A stretch of 64,000 bases of DNA, taken from the NCBI GenBank assembly GCA_036346375.1, contig CM070515.1, positions 5,850,423 through 5,914,422 on the forward strand, read 5' to 3'. Of this stretch, positions 11,964 through 22,795 are shown piece by piece. The translations under genes and the position numbers were made by a program. Positions within the stretch are counted from its first letter, which is position 1. Each line of letters begins with the position of its first letter. This stretch comes from Guadua angustifolia. Taxonomy: Eukaryota > Streptophyta > Magnoliopsida > Poales > Poaceae. The notes under the pieces were generated by a model. It saw only the letters and a list, made by a program, of their open reading frames with translations, searched no databases and was not told where the DNA came from.

Positions 11964-12860
11964 GTTTGACGTAGCTAGCTAGCTTTTCTACCACACTGGC
12001 CCACACCTTAGTTAACAACCAAACCCCCCATCTCCATCTGTATTTTATTTGTGAACAACCAAATCATGATACTATGCCTGAGATCCTCAAGGAAGACCTC
12101 CTAATAAACAATAGGCCGGGAAAGCCATTGGCAGAGCTCGATCGATCCCTTTTGCCGTTAACCAGCTAATCAGCATGTATGGTTTGTAGCATAACGGAAC
12201 AAAATGCTAAGACTGACAAGCCACCCTAACTAAACACCACTTAGAGCTAGCTAGGACTAGGACTGATTAATTAATCAGCTGGCTCTCCTTTTCAATTAGG
12301 CTATCCTTTGGTGAAGAAGAGTACACATATATATATACATCAGTTAACCATAAACAACTAGAGCGCTTTATGCCAAACTCTCCTTCGCATCTGGTGGTCG
12401 CACTCATGGGATGGCCTTTTTTTTCTACGGGAGATCAGATTCTTATACTTGTTTGTTGATGGAGTATGTATCATTGTGTGTGCTGCAGGTTTTTATAATG
12501 CTGGAGCCTTTCCAAGGTCAACAATTGCTGCCCCGGATTATGTCAGTCACTGGCCGATCACCAATGGTGTTAGCGCCTTTTCTGCTAGAGCGTAAATTAA
12601 AAAAAAAGGCTAGATAATGACCTGATTAAACAAACAAAGTAGATGCATGTTGGGGCTTATGATGCCAAATATTATTCGTCTCCGTGACCTGCAGATACAA
12701 TAAATTTCTTGGAACTTAGGAGTTACACGCATGATTTATATATACGCGCTGCGCATTTTTCTTCAAAAAATAATGCGCTGCATACGTAACAAGCTAGCTA
12801 TAGTTAGCTGCACTGATTGTACTTGTTGTTTGCATGCATGCATGCATGCATGGCTGGATG
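11964..12860. other. Intergenic with possible exon relic
   Basis: Mostly unremarkable AT-rich DNA with GCATGCATG runs near 12830. The only coding-like stretch is the one listed at 12490. Confidence 0.35.
12490..12597 (+). pseudogene. Possible last-exon relic, unidentified
   Basis: After a splice-acceptor-like GTGTGCTGCAG, one frame reads a protein-like segment containing NAGAFPRSTIAAPDYVSHWP and ends at TAA (12595..12597). I do not recognise the family, and no upstream exon could be joined to it. It may be a fragment of a captured or decayed gene, or chance. Confidence 0.2.
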
Positions 12861-12974
12861 AGACTCCCTATTGAGAACTAACGATGATTGCCTATAATTA
12901 CTTGTAAATCTTGTTAACGACTCCTATGGAGAAGTAACGATGATTGTCTATAATTACATCTAAATCATATTAAC
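12861..12974. repeat. Two-unit tandem repeat, ~57 bp
   Basis: Two adjacent diverged units share GACTCC, CTAACGATGATTG / GTAACGATGATTG, CTATAATTAC, TAAATC and TTAAC in the same order. It is a local duplication without coding content. Confidence 0.75.
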
Positions 12975-13361
12975 TCTTGAAGTGATGCTTGCATGGCCTA
13001 AGGGAAAACAAGTCGAAAACATAATAATATATGCAAAGGAGGGAAAAACAATCAACAACATCATGCAGAGACAACACATGCAGGATGATCTGACCTGTTC
13101 ATGCGCAGCCCAGACTACCAACCAATCTTTTGGGTTTGTTTGGCTAGGTATGCAGATGTTATCGATTGATTCACTTGCGCACTGCCAAAAAAAATCTAAA
13201 AGAAAAAAGTGCAGGATATGATAGAACACGTACGAATATTGTTCGCTCGCGAATTTCATAATCTATGAAACGTGACTAACAATATTTGGCTAAGTTCCAG
13301 GATTGAAGCCTCATAATAACCACCTCTCTCTATATCTGTATGCTCGATCCGATCAACTCTA

Positions 13362-13449
13362 CTACAAAACACATTACCTTACGGTTGAAAACCGTCAGTA
13401 AAATAGCGTGAACAGCCTGGAATATTTTTCCTGCAAATGCCAATGGGAT
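13362..13449. mobile_element. Truncated CACTA-like terminus
   Basis: CTACTACAAAACAC followed by CGGTTGAAAACCGTCAGTA resembles the end and subterminal hairpin of small grass CACTA elements. It stops against the hAT-like element at 13450 and no second end was found. Confidence 0.35.
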
Positions 13450-13984
13450 TAGGTGTGAAAACGGGCTCAATATTTCCCGTCCGATCCGAAGCCGGATTCG
13501 GGGTAGGATCCAGATACTTGAATCCAGTCAAACATGGGACGGGATATAGATATCCGATTTTTTATATTTGTATATTCAGATTTTTCATATTCAGATATCA
13601 GTAAGACTCAACCCATTAATTACATATTTCCATGGTAGCCCATTTATATCGACAATTAGTTGGTTCTATTGATTCTCAAGTAGCATCTTCTTTCTATCAC
13701 GTCTATTAGGTTTGATTTATATATAACCTTCTACTATGATCATATACTCATACGGTTTGGTTCAACATATATTACTCTATATATATGTGCATTATCCGTA
13801 TATCTTTATCTGTTTTCGACCTAAATTTGTCATATATCCATATCCAGAATAACATAGATTCATAATTGGACATAGGCTAATCCATATCCGGCTAGCTCGT
13901 ATGTAGTTCTGAATTCACGAAAAATATATGGGTTAGGATACAAGAAGAGTAATATCGCTCATATCCGATCCATTTTCACCCCTA
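13450..13984. mobile_element. Non-autonomous hAT-like element
   Basis: The left end is TAGGTGTGAAAACGGG and the right end CCATTTTCACCCCTA. The interior is rich in ATCCGAT/ATATCC like the element at 22829. The flanks (AATGGGAT and CTCACAAC) do not match, so either the duplication is lost or one end is displaced. Confidence 0.65.
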
Positions 13985-14259
13985 CTCACAACAAATGATT
14001 ACCCGTGCGTATTAAAAATAGCAACATCTACATGCATGGTGCACATCTATCTCCTATCTTTCTATTTATTTATCTTATTAAAACAATAGAAAAAGAAGCT
14101 ACCACGTTCACTTTTAAGGGATAGAAATTCCCACATTAGTCGATGAAAAAGAGAAATATCTACATCATCGAATATGGTGTCCAGATTATAACGCTATAGA
14201 TTAAAACAAGGGATCATATCAAGTACAAACCAGAAATAATTAAAATTGAGAATACAAAA

Positions 14260-14805
14260 TAAAATAAAGTAAAATTAGAATTTAATTTCCACAAGGATTC
14301 ATAAGTAAAATCTATAAATAAATGTAATTCAAAATAAAAATTAAATAAAAAATTAGCAACTGGAATTATATACAATTTCAACAAAAAAATTCAGAATAAC
14401 AAAGTAAAATAAAATTAGAAATTTGATTTCAATATGAATTCCAAAGTAAAATACCTAAATAAATATAAATCATAATAAAAACTAAAAAATCAACAATTAG
14501 ATGTGTATAGGAATTCCAACTAAAAATAATTTAAATTCACAATAAAAATGAAATAAAATTAGAAATTTGGTTTCAATACAAATTTGAAAATAAAATCCTA
14601 AATAACTACAATTGAGAATAAAAATAATGAAAATTATCGATTGGATTTGTATAAGAATTCTAATAAAAAATGAAATTCTGAGTAAACAAATAGAAGAAAA
14701 TTTGCCATTTAATTTTCATATAAATTCCAAAGTAAATCCTTAAATAATTAAATTCAGAATAAATTAAATAAAATTGGCAATTTGATTTGCATATGGACTC
14801 TAACA
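14260..14805. repeat. AT-rich degenerate tandem array, ~140-bp period, about four to five units
   Basis: Units start near 14270, 14410, 14556, 14696 and 14770 (last partial). Each carries AAAATTAGAA/AAAATTTGCC-like starts, a TGATTTCAATA-like block, AATTCCAAAGTAAA and a TAAATAA tract. Divergence between units is high. No coding capacity. Confidence 0.7.
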
Positions 14806-14822
14806 AAATAATAATAATTAAA

Positions 14823-15159
14823 AGAGTAAATTTCACTTTGCACCATGTTTTATTACCAAAGTGGCAATTTGCATCATCCTTTGCCATTTTATTCGCTTTA
14901 CATTACCTCTTCTTACCATCTTTTCACTTTACACTGGGTAATACCTCCTCTTCCACCTCCGGTGCATCATGGCACTCCCCTCCATTGCATCATGGTGGGT
15001 TGCCATCGCCGGCTCGCCACTAGTCGCCTCGACTGAGCTAATGCCATTGTCGACATCTCCACCATGATGCAATGCTCATGCACCCTCATATTACCCCACT
15101 TACAATGGTGTGCGCTACCACTTTGGTGATAAAACATGGTGCAAAGCGAAATTTACTCT
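14823..15159. mobile_element. MITE with ~42-bp terminal inverted repeats
   Basis: The left end runs from AGAGTAAATTTCACTTTGCA to CCAAAGTGG (14823..14864). The right end (15118..15159) is its reverse complement with about two mismatches. The 337-bp element has no transposase. No clear target duplication, so the superfamily is left open. Confidence 0.8.
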
Positions 15160-17799
15160 ATCTTTGACTTTGAATAAAAATAGCACTAATAGTGTCGGAG
15201 GAGACCACAAAAGACAACATTAGTGTCGATCTGTCTTACAAGAAGACATTGACTTGAGGGGAAGCAAAGAACCAAGATGGTAAGCGGTGGCGAAGATGAG
15301 GACAATGCTGTTTTCCTCACCTTAGCTATTCAACGAGGATAATGTCGTGCTGCTCACTAGAGCCATTGAAGAGAAAGGCCATAGATGAAGGAACCAAATA
15401 CCATGACAATGAGTGGGACATGCTAGCATTGTTGAAGAAGTTATTGCCAAAGAAGATCGATGATGGGGAACCCATAGCAAAGAGGAGATGAAGCTTTGTA
15501 TTGACGACGAGTTATGGATGATATAGTGCCGTTGGATAGCTAGGAGCGTGCCATCGATGGTAAAAGACACGACATTACCAGTGATGGTGAGAAGATTCTC
15601 TATATCGTTAGACATCAACTAAATTAAATATATTGGCATCAATAAAGATAGGTGGTCACTACGGTCAGTGAGTAAGCTACAAAATTGAGTTGGCCAACGT
15701 CAAAGGAGAGAAGCGGCCAATATGGGAGAAGAGAACATCGAGCACATATAACATCATACATGTGTATATACATGCATGCATCCACACGAATGGAAGCACG
15801 AGTGTACGAAAGCAGAGGAGCAAAAAAACTTGAAGTAGAGATAGTGTTGTTGTAGGAAATAGGCTCGGAGGAACTAGAGAGTTCATGATGGATGTCCCCT
15901 ACAGGGATCGGTGATGGTTTCACATGTATGCACATTTGATGTCGCAACGGTTAGCATTAAACAATAATCGGAGAGAAGTAGAAGATAACTATATGATAGA
16001 GTAATGCATTGGAAAGGGTGATAGTTGAGAGAGATCAATCAAGTATTAGGCTTGCTATTGGAGTTTAAAGCTAGAAAAGCAGAGTTGGCCAATAAAATTG
16101 ACTTATAATTAGGGTGGTGGTGGGAGGGGCCGGGGAATCAAATAATCAACACCGATGAATACCAATATTGATATGTAACAAATTTAACAGCGCAAATACA
16201 CATACCACCCTGCTACCTAATGCTAACACCTAAAACTGGCCGGTCCTTGGAAGCCATCGCTTTTTTTGGCACATCAAACTTCTCACCTTCGATCCCCAGC
16301 ACTGACATGCATGCATGGACACAAGTGCAACGCAACGCCGCCAGGACGGCGTGGCGCAACGGCTGGACCAAACGCCTCCCGGACGGAAACAGCTAACTAC
16401 CACTTGTAACAACCAGCCCATACATATCGATCTACACGAAGGACACACGTACACGTAGTGACGCAGCAAAGAGGACACACGGACGTATACAAGAGGCCAC
16501 GATGGTTGCAACCTTTATTTGCTCCCTGGCCGGTTGCATGAGCTCGGACGCCAGGCAGATACACTTGCCTTCTAGCTGCCTGCCTCTCCGTGGACGCAAA
16601 CCTAGCCAGGCTAGGTCCACATATATGGGGGTGTTTGTCACGGCAGTTTCACGGATGGATGTATCATAACCAATATGTGTGAGTGAGGCGTGAACTTCTG
16701 CAAGGAGAAAAGATATTAACTAGTATTTAGTGTGCAATTTGTTTTCTGTTTATTACTCATTTGGATTTCTCCTATTCCAAATAGTGGTGTTTTTCAGTCT
16801 ATCGCTACTAAAGATGTATTGTAAATTTATGGATTGTTGTGTATCCACAATAAATATACAACTTGAAACTGCTATCAATAATAAAATAGTATTCCTAATA
16901 TCGACAACAAAACCACTAGAAGATATTTATTAATATCAAATGACCACGAAGAACTACCTTGCTTCTCGATCTGATCCGTATTCAACATGCATGTATACTA
17001 TCCGGCCGGTTCCCTTTCACGACCGATGGCCGTTATGAAATCCACTTCTGCCACTTCCCTTTCGGTTTCACACATGCCTTCCATGCATGTCGTCCATCCA
17101 CAAGCAACCATGCATTTTTCGCTGGTTGGAGCTTGGTGTGACTGTGAGAGTGACCCTACAAAATACAGGCTCCTGCTTTGCTCTCATCACACATGTACAC
17201 AAGGAAGGACGACACACAATTACCAGTCGGGAATGGACCATATATATCCCTTGGCGCCGAACGCCATCGATCGCTTTCTGTTAGCCTTCCATCCATCGCA
17301 TGCATGCATGCATGGCCAAAGAAAATCTTTATCTCAAAAAGATGGATGTCCTTTATACGAACGTATCTTCCGGTATATATTTATTCTGCTGTATATATAC
17401 GGCGATATACATTATACCCACGCACAATTAAAAGTTTCTCCCTGCGAGCCTGCCTGCGCCCTTGAAATTAACAGCATGGAGTATCAACACGCCCACGCGC
17501 GGCGGGGGGCGGGCGGGCGCGCGCGCGGGGGGTGGGTTGGATAACGATTGCCACGCAGTGCAAAGCTAGCTGTTTTTTCTTTTTCTTTTTTGTAAAAGGA
17601 CACACATCCCGTAAACACCACACGCACATACATACGTGTGCGTCCGCTAATACACTAAGGAAATTTTTTGAAGGCTCTAGGTTCTCAGAATGTGGGTATC
17701 ACTAGTTGTTTTGGGAGTGTATATACTACTAACCCTCGTTTTGAGCCCCATGTAGTGGCATGGGATCAGGCCGACAAGTATGTTGTAGTGGTTGATTCG
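15160..17799. other. Intergenic, no gene supported
   Basis: The stretch 15170-16130 is more GC-balanced and mixes GATGATG/GAAGAAG repeats; it could be old transposon sequence. The longest frame (16987..17544, 185 codons) reads through GCATGCATG runs and a GGGCGG-rich tail and has no recognisable domain. Dense RY-type CATGCATG sites occur near 16310 and 17300. Confidence 0.35.
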
Positions 17800-18065
17800 G
17801 TGACATGTTGTATATAACACCTTTCTAAAATTTGCTTACTATTCAACTCACCTATGAAGTGGACCCACACATATATAGTACCCTGTTTAATTACACTTTC
17901 GTCCTCACTAGTGTAAAAGATTCATCCAGAGATACTATGTTAAACCCAACAGACATTATATACTACTACCACTCACTTTAGACAGGTAATATGGGATTGA
18001 TCCTGTCACCGCTCCACATGTGTCGGGGTATTACATTCACCCCTTTAAGGGTTGACACTCTCGAC
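17800..18065. repeat. Dispersed repeat, copy 1 of 3
   Basis: Aligns with 18235..18470 and 49790..50070. Shared landmarks in order are a GTGTAAAAGA/GTAAGAAAGT block, TATATACTACTA, CACTCA/AACTCATTTT, and a CACATG...TATTA end. Looks like LTR-type promoter or flank debris. Class unresolved. Confidence 0.5.
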
Positions 18066-18234
18066 AGCACACCGTATACACAGCAAATGCCTAGAACCAT
18101 TCCTTAGTATGCGTCTATTTGTCTAGTACCGACACATATGCTATACCGTGTATCCATTCTAGGCCCACACGCGCATGCATATAGCTTGCATCCCTGTCTC
18201 GCACGCACCTATATGTAGTGAAGTTTGATACTCT

Positions 18235-18470
18235 GATACCATTTGTAACACCTTGGTCTAAATTCGCTCAATGCCCAGCACAATCATGGGGCGGACCCTT
18301 GCACATATAGTACCCGCTACATCGCTCGTTCATACTACGTGTAAGAAAGTTAACCAGAGGGGATCATTATATACTACTATAACTCATTTTCAATAAGAAA
18401 TGTGTGACTAATCCTTCCACTTCTTCACATGGACCACTACATTAACGGACCGGGTATTATAACTCCAATA
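18235..18470. repeat. Dispersed repeat, copy 2 of 3
   Basis: Tandemly placed ~430 bp after copy 1. It includes TAACACCTTGG, TATATACTACTATAACTC and ACGGACCGGGTATTA. The last block is also seen near 50040 as ACAGACCGGGTTACTA. Confidence 0.5.
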
Positions 18471-18884
18471 GATTTTGTAAAAGAGAAAGGGGGAGGAAAC
18501 ACATAAGATGTTTATCAGGAGTGTGGATCTAATCTATTGATTTGACTTGTATACATGATCAGTACAGGCCAAAATTTCCTTCAGTGAATTAAGAAAGCCC
18601 GAAACCCCGATTAAGTAGAGATCAGTCAGCTGATGAAAACATAGGCTAGGCGAGAGCAGCAGCCTAGCAGGCATGTGACATTCGAGGTGTATGTACATTG
18701 CAAGCATGATCGAGGAAGATATACACACTGCATGAAATGCATTCGACGTACAGTTAACATGAATGTGGTTATCAGCCATGCATGCCATCGCTGACCGTGA
18801 TCCCTCACATTTACTGCATGCGTACGCAAGTACGCACCAACTATGCTGCTCCATCAGCTTTGAAATTTAACAGGTATTTTAACT
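18471..18884. other. Intergenic, no gene seen
   Basis: Short - strand frames only, with no recognised product. Confidence 0.4.
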
Positions 18885-19365
18885 TTGCTGAAGGATTAAG
18901 GTTACAGTAAGATCAAAAAATTTACAAAAAAAAACTTAAATACTCCACTTAGTTATTTTGGAAGATAAGAAATAATATTTTGTGCAGATGGCAATAAATA
19001 AATGTATATAGTTAAGAGAGAATAAATATAAATATAATAGAAAAAGTCTTGTTAAATCTATGGCCTTGTTTGGGAGAGCTCCAGATTCCAGCTCCAGTTT
19101 AGATCTGAAACTTATAGGCTAAAATAATGTGAATTAAGTTTATATTTTTAGTCTAAAATGTAAACAAGATGATCTATCTAAACACTCTTAATATACCCAC
19201 AGCTCCAGCTCCATAAATTTCTGGAGTTAGAAATACCCTGCTCCACCAACTCCACAAATTTTGGTGGAGCTGGAGCTATTCCAAACACCCCCTATATATA
19301 AATCTTATATTACTAAATAAAATAATTTAAAATACAAGACTTGTATTTTTGAAGGAAGGGAGTAC
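18885..19365. mobile_element. Stowaway-like MITE split by a Harbinger MITE
   Basis: The right end reads TTTTTGAAGGAAGGGAGTA. The interior GATAAGAAATAATATTTTGT and AATAAATGTATA match the element at 54493. The 231-bp Harbinger MITE at 19062 sits in the middle. Confidence 0.6.
19062..19292. mobile_element. PIF/Harbinger MITE, copy E
   Basis: It starts GGCCTTGTTTGGGAGAGC and ends TATTCCAAACACCCCC. TAT flanks both sides (19059..19061, 19293..19295). The family core is present in the same orientation as copies B and D. Confidence 0.85.
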
Positions 19366-20223
19366 TCCACAATTACGGGAGACAGGCAGGATTAAATCCG
19401 CACCATCCGATGGCGAGACAAAAATTACTCACCCGTGCGCGGCTGCTGCAGCAGCAGCAATGCAACGTTGCAGCTGCTGCCACGCGCAGTACAAGAGGGC
19501 AGTACAAGAGGCAGCCACTTCCGTTCTTCACTCGGTCGTTGGAGAGGGTTCCTATGTCAAGTGTCAGCGATGCAAATTCAGCGTGCGTGCATGCGACCAT
19601 CCATCTCTATCTCGTCCTTTGAAATTTCAGCTGCACAACACCTGGCTGGCTGGCTGGCTAGCTAGCTTGCGTGCCCTGCAGCCTGTCATCCTCTCTCTTC
19701 TTTGAGAAGTCTACCAATTAACAGCCATGCAAGTACTGGTAATAAGTGAAGTGAGCCATGAAGGGGTGCATGCAGTCACTATGTGCAACAGTGTTGCTCT
19801 CACTACCATGTATTGCAACCAACAGGGAAGCTAACTAGAGGGCGAGGCAGGTGGGTAGCCAGCTAGGTGGGTAGGGTGGTGCATTGCATGCAATGGCTGG
19901 TTTGAGCCACATCTATGCCCTTTTGTTTTCTGTGAGTGTGATGCCAAATGTGGCCAGGACTGGTCAGTTGGTGGAGGAGAATCATGAGTGCTAACCTTTA
20001 GCTTTTTGAACACCCTTCCAGCTTTCTCCCTACTAGGGGGCAGCCCAACCCCTTTGACAAGCCTTGGTTTTCTTGGTTAAAATCTGGTTATGCAGAGTTG
20101 GGGGTGTATTATTAAGTCAAGTTACACATGCATGCATAAATGTTTGTTCCCATGAACTCTAATTTGATTGCTTAATTAGCTTTTTTTCTTAACTTTGTTT
20201 CTCAATTTTTTTCCTCGTAAACC
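19366..20223. other. Intergenic, no gene supported
   Basis: Contains a GCAGCAGCAG/GCTGCTGCC region near 19445-19485. Frames of up to 118 codons across it lack a recognised domain. Confidence 0.35.
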
Positions 20224-20329
20224 AAACACTACTACAGAATCGACCTTCATAAACGGCCTATTATAAGCGGTTAATTGCGCATCGCTTGTGCTCTCGCACC
20301 ACAAGCGGTTCATGGGCAACGGACCAAGA

Positions 20330-20560
20330 GGGTCTCTAGAAGCGGTTCTAGACACGAACCCCTTCTAAAGCCTTAGCTCTTGAAGCGGTTCGTGTCCCGA
20401 ACCTCTTCTAAAGCCTTAGAAGGGGTTCGTGACACGAACCCCTTCTAAAGCTCTCGAGCTCAGAAGCGGTTCGTGTCACGAACCCTTCTAGAGTTTAGAA
20501 ACGATTGGATTGACCCCTTCTAGAGCCGACTCTAGAAGGGGTTCGTGTCCCCAACCGCTA
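20330..20560. repeat. Inverted/tandem hairpin units in the CACTA element
   Basis: AGAAGCGGTTCGTG and CACGAACCCCTTCTA-type sequences alternate four to five times in both orientations. Each pair can fold into a stem of about 15 bp, for example around 20430-20450 with GGGGTTCGTG-ACACGAACCCC. Confidence 0.75.
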
Positions 20561-20610
20561 GAAGCCCTCTCCAAATAATAAAGGAATGCATGCCCTACTC
20601 TATCGAGAGC

Positions 20611-20695
20611 ACGCTGGGTGGGTTGGTTAGATGGGTGAGACGTGGGTCACGAGGAGGGGTGAGGAGGTCATGAGTTCAATCCCATCCTCACAATA
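20611..20695 (+). other. Degenerate tRNA-like (pol III box) segment inside the CACTA element
   Basis: GGTTGGTTAGA (20621..20631) resembles a tRNA D-loop/A-box region. GGTCATGAGTTCAATCCC (20666..20683) resembles a T-arm with the B box (consensus GGTTCGANTCC). Spacing is near that of a tRNA, but the D-stem and acceptor stem do not pair well, so this is a relic and not a working tRNA gene. Confidence 0.4.
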
Positions 20696-20840
20696 TTATT
20701 TGTCTTTGAAGTGACTTCTACGAGCGGTTATAAAACCGCTTGTATATCGACGGGAGTATCACTACACGGTTAGCCTAAGCGTTCTAAACCGCTTAAAAAC
20801 GGTTTCAAACCGCCAGATAGTCCCATCTGTAGTAGTGAAA

Positions 20841-21689
20841 TGAGTGCGTATTTTTCGCCGATCAACCGGTATTCCTGAAAAAGGCGCACAAGGGTTCGAA
20901 TGCCTTCCATCAAGATCAAGGGTGTTATAATGGTAAACCAAATGGATACTTTTTTAGCTTATGATGCCAGCAATACTTTTCTGTTTTCCAAAAATGTGCT
21001 ACTATGCCATGACAAGATTGTAGAGAATCCGATGCAAAGGGCATGCACCCTGTGCATGCATAGGTGCATGTATCACTGTTTGTTGTTGAGATGTTTTCTT
21101 GCTCCCACTGAGGAGATCGATCAATCCACCAGGGGCCCTTCCGCTCTCTCCGTCCTAGTGGAAGAACGAAGCCTTCGTTTTTACAGCCTTTCAATGTACT
21201 ATTTTTAAAATCTTGTCCCTTCCAAATAAATTTACAGAAGCCGTCTTCTTCTCAACCACGAAAGATGTCACAAATGACACGTGTCATCTCTGTATTCTTG
21301 TATTCCTGTCGAGCTCCCCTTCCCAAGCAAGAATGCGCCAATTAACTAATCACTTTTAATTAATTCATGACTTTACTTAATTAAATCACTTAATTAATCA
21401 ATGGCCCTACCTACCGAGGTTTGATGCTTGGCAGGTCCCTACTATCGAGTTCTTGCTACGCGGACTGTGCTGCCGTGATACGAGAGCACAATAGGTGACA
21501 CGTGTCGTCTGACACTGCTCTCGCTGTCAGGGGCATAACTAGTTTTGCAAATTTATTCACACAAGGCTATATTTGAAAAAAAAAAATCAAAGGCCAAAAA
21601 AAGAGAAAAACTCCAAAGGAATCGATTTCTCTCCCACTGGTACACCTTTGCCTCCTGGGAGGAGAAATTGCCATCCGAGAAGGATGCAT
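20841..21689. other. Intergenic, no gene supported
   Basis: Overlapping frames of ~100 codons on both strands (20900..21208) lack recognisable domains. ACACGTGTC (G-box-like) occurs near 21280 and 21498, an isolated observation. Confidence 0.35.
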
Positions 21690-22795
21690 TGATAGATGGA
21701 TGCACGTCCCTAACCAAACAGCTTAGCCCAGCACAACAATATCCTAATAGACTTCTACAATATTTAGTCGTCCGCTTCAATAGTTAAAAGTTAGAGCGGT
21801 GCTTTAGTGCTTACCTTTTTAATACAAGTTGCATAAATTTTGAAGCAAGTGAAGGAGTAAGTAATCATCATCTACCATTTATTTGTACTTTAATATTTGT
21901 GCATCTGTTAAAAGGAAAAACATGGAAGCATCTCCCTAAAAAGTTATGGCATTTTACAGTGAGTTAATCTGGATTGCTGTTGACTCCTGGCTGCTTAACT
22001 TCTGTGTCATTTACAGATGTGAACATGACGTTGCTCTTGCAACTACTTTGAATTTTTTTTGGTACTGTTTAGAAGAGACTGCGACTATTTCCTTTTGAAA
22101 ATAGGAACAAATTATCTGTCAGTAGAGCATCTATCGTTGCCGTGATTCACTTTCAATAAAATCAGTAAACCAAGACTCGATCAAACACCGTGCATGATCA
22201 GTCGCTCAAGTCAATTCCAGAGTTCGTCGGAGCATATCATCAAAATAAATTTAGCAATTTGAACATCCTGAAAACAACCTAAAGCATATATATTGTTGCT
22301 TAGCTATGTTCATTCGATCCTTGAGTCGTCCAATTAATAGTGTCACCAAGTACAACTAACTAGTAATTAATTTGTTGCGTACATGGGGATTAGACCATGT
22401 CGCACGCTAAAACGGAATGATGCTTCAATTCCTCCTCGGTTTTCAACTGCCGAAATGCTTGGGCTTCAGCCATTCCAAAACAATCTACTATGAAATGGAC
22501 CGATTAATTTTAAAAAGGTTATTATAATGCGCCAAAACATAAACACTTCAAACTTTGGATTGCATTTTTTATTCCTATTTTGAGGAGAGAATATTTGTAC
22601 TTTGAATTGAATATATATTTGCAGATGATGATCATCGAATGGATCAGTTAGCAGCCGCATACCAACAAGTACACAGTTGCTACATGCCTAGCTTCCATGT
22701 GACAAATTCCCAACGTCCTCGATCAAATGTAAATTGCAAGATTCTTCTCTCAGCTTTGACGCTACGATAAGTGAGATTAAGAAGAACGGTTGCCA
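21690..22795. repeat. Tandem segmental duplication 1, copy 1 (1106 bp)
   Basis: Aligns end to end with 22796..24521 once the hAT insertion is removed. The first ~230 bp differ at about 14 sites. From about 21955 onward only about two differences were seen. No gene in the unit: the 64-codon - strand frame occurs in both copies but has no recognised product. Confidence 0.92.

Larger units (their letters stand above)
20227..20837. mobile_element. Small CACTA element, complete, with AAA target duplication
   Basis: Begins CACTACTACAGA and ends TCTGTAGTAGTG. AAA flanks both sides (20224..20226, 20838..20840), the 3-bp duplication expected of CACTA/En-Spm elements. At 611 bp it has no transposase. 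Inside are repeated AAGCGGTT/AACCGCTT subterminal motifs, a block of hairpin units (20330-20560) and a tRNA-like segment (20611-20695). Confidence 0.88.

Noticed and set aside
16987..17544. 185-codon open frame on the + strand
   Set aside because: It reads through GCATGCATG runs and a GGGCGG-rich tail, shows no domain or gene-like codon use, and overlaps other equally open frames.
20890..20910. GGGTTCGAATGCC as a tRNA T-arm
   Set aside because: No matching D-arm, anticodon stem or acceptor stem upstream.
22466..22660. 64-codon frame found identically at 24192..24386
   Set aside because: The identity comes from the tandem duplication, not from selection; no domain and no gene context.
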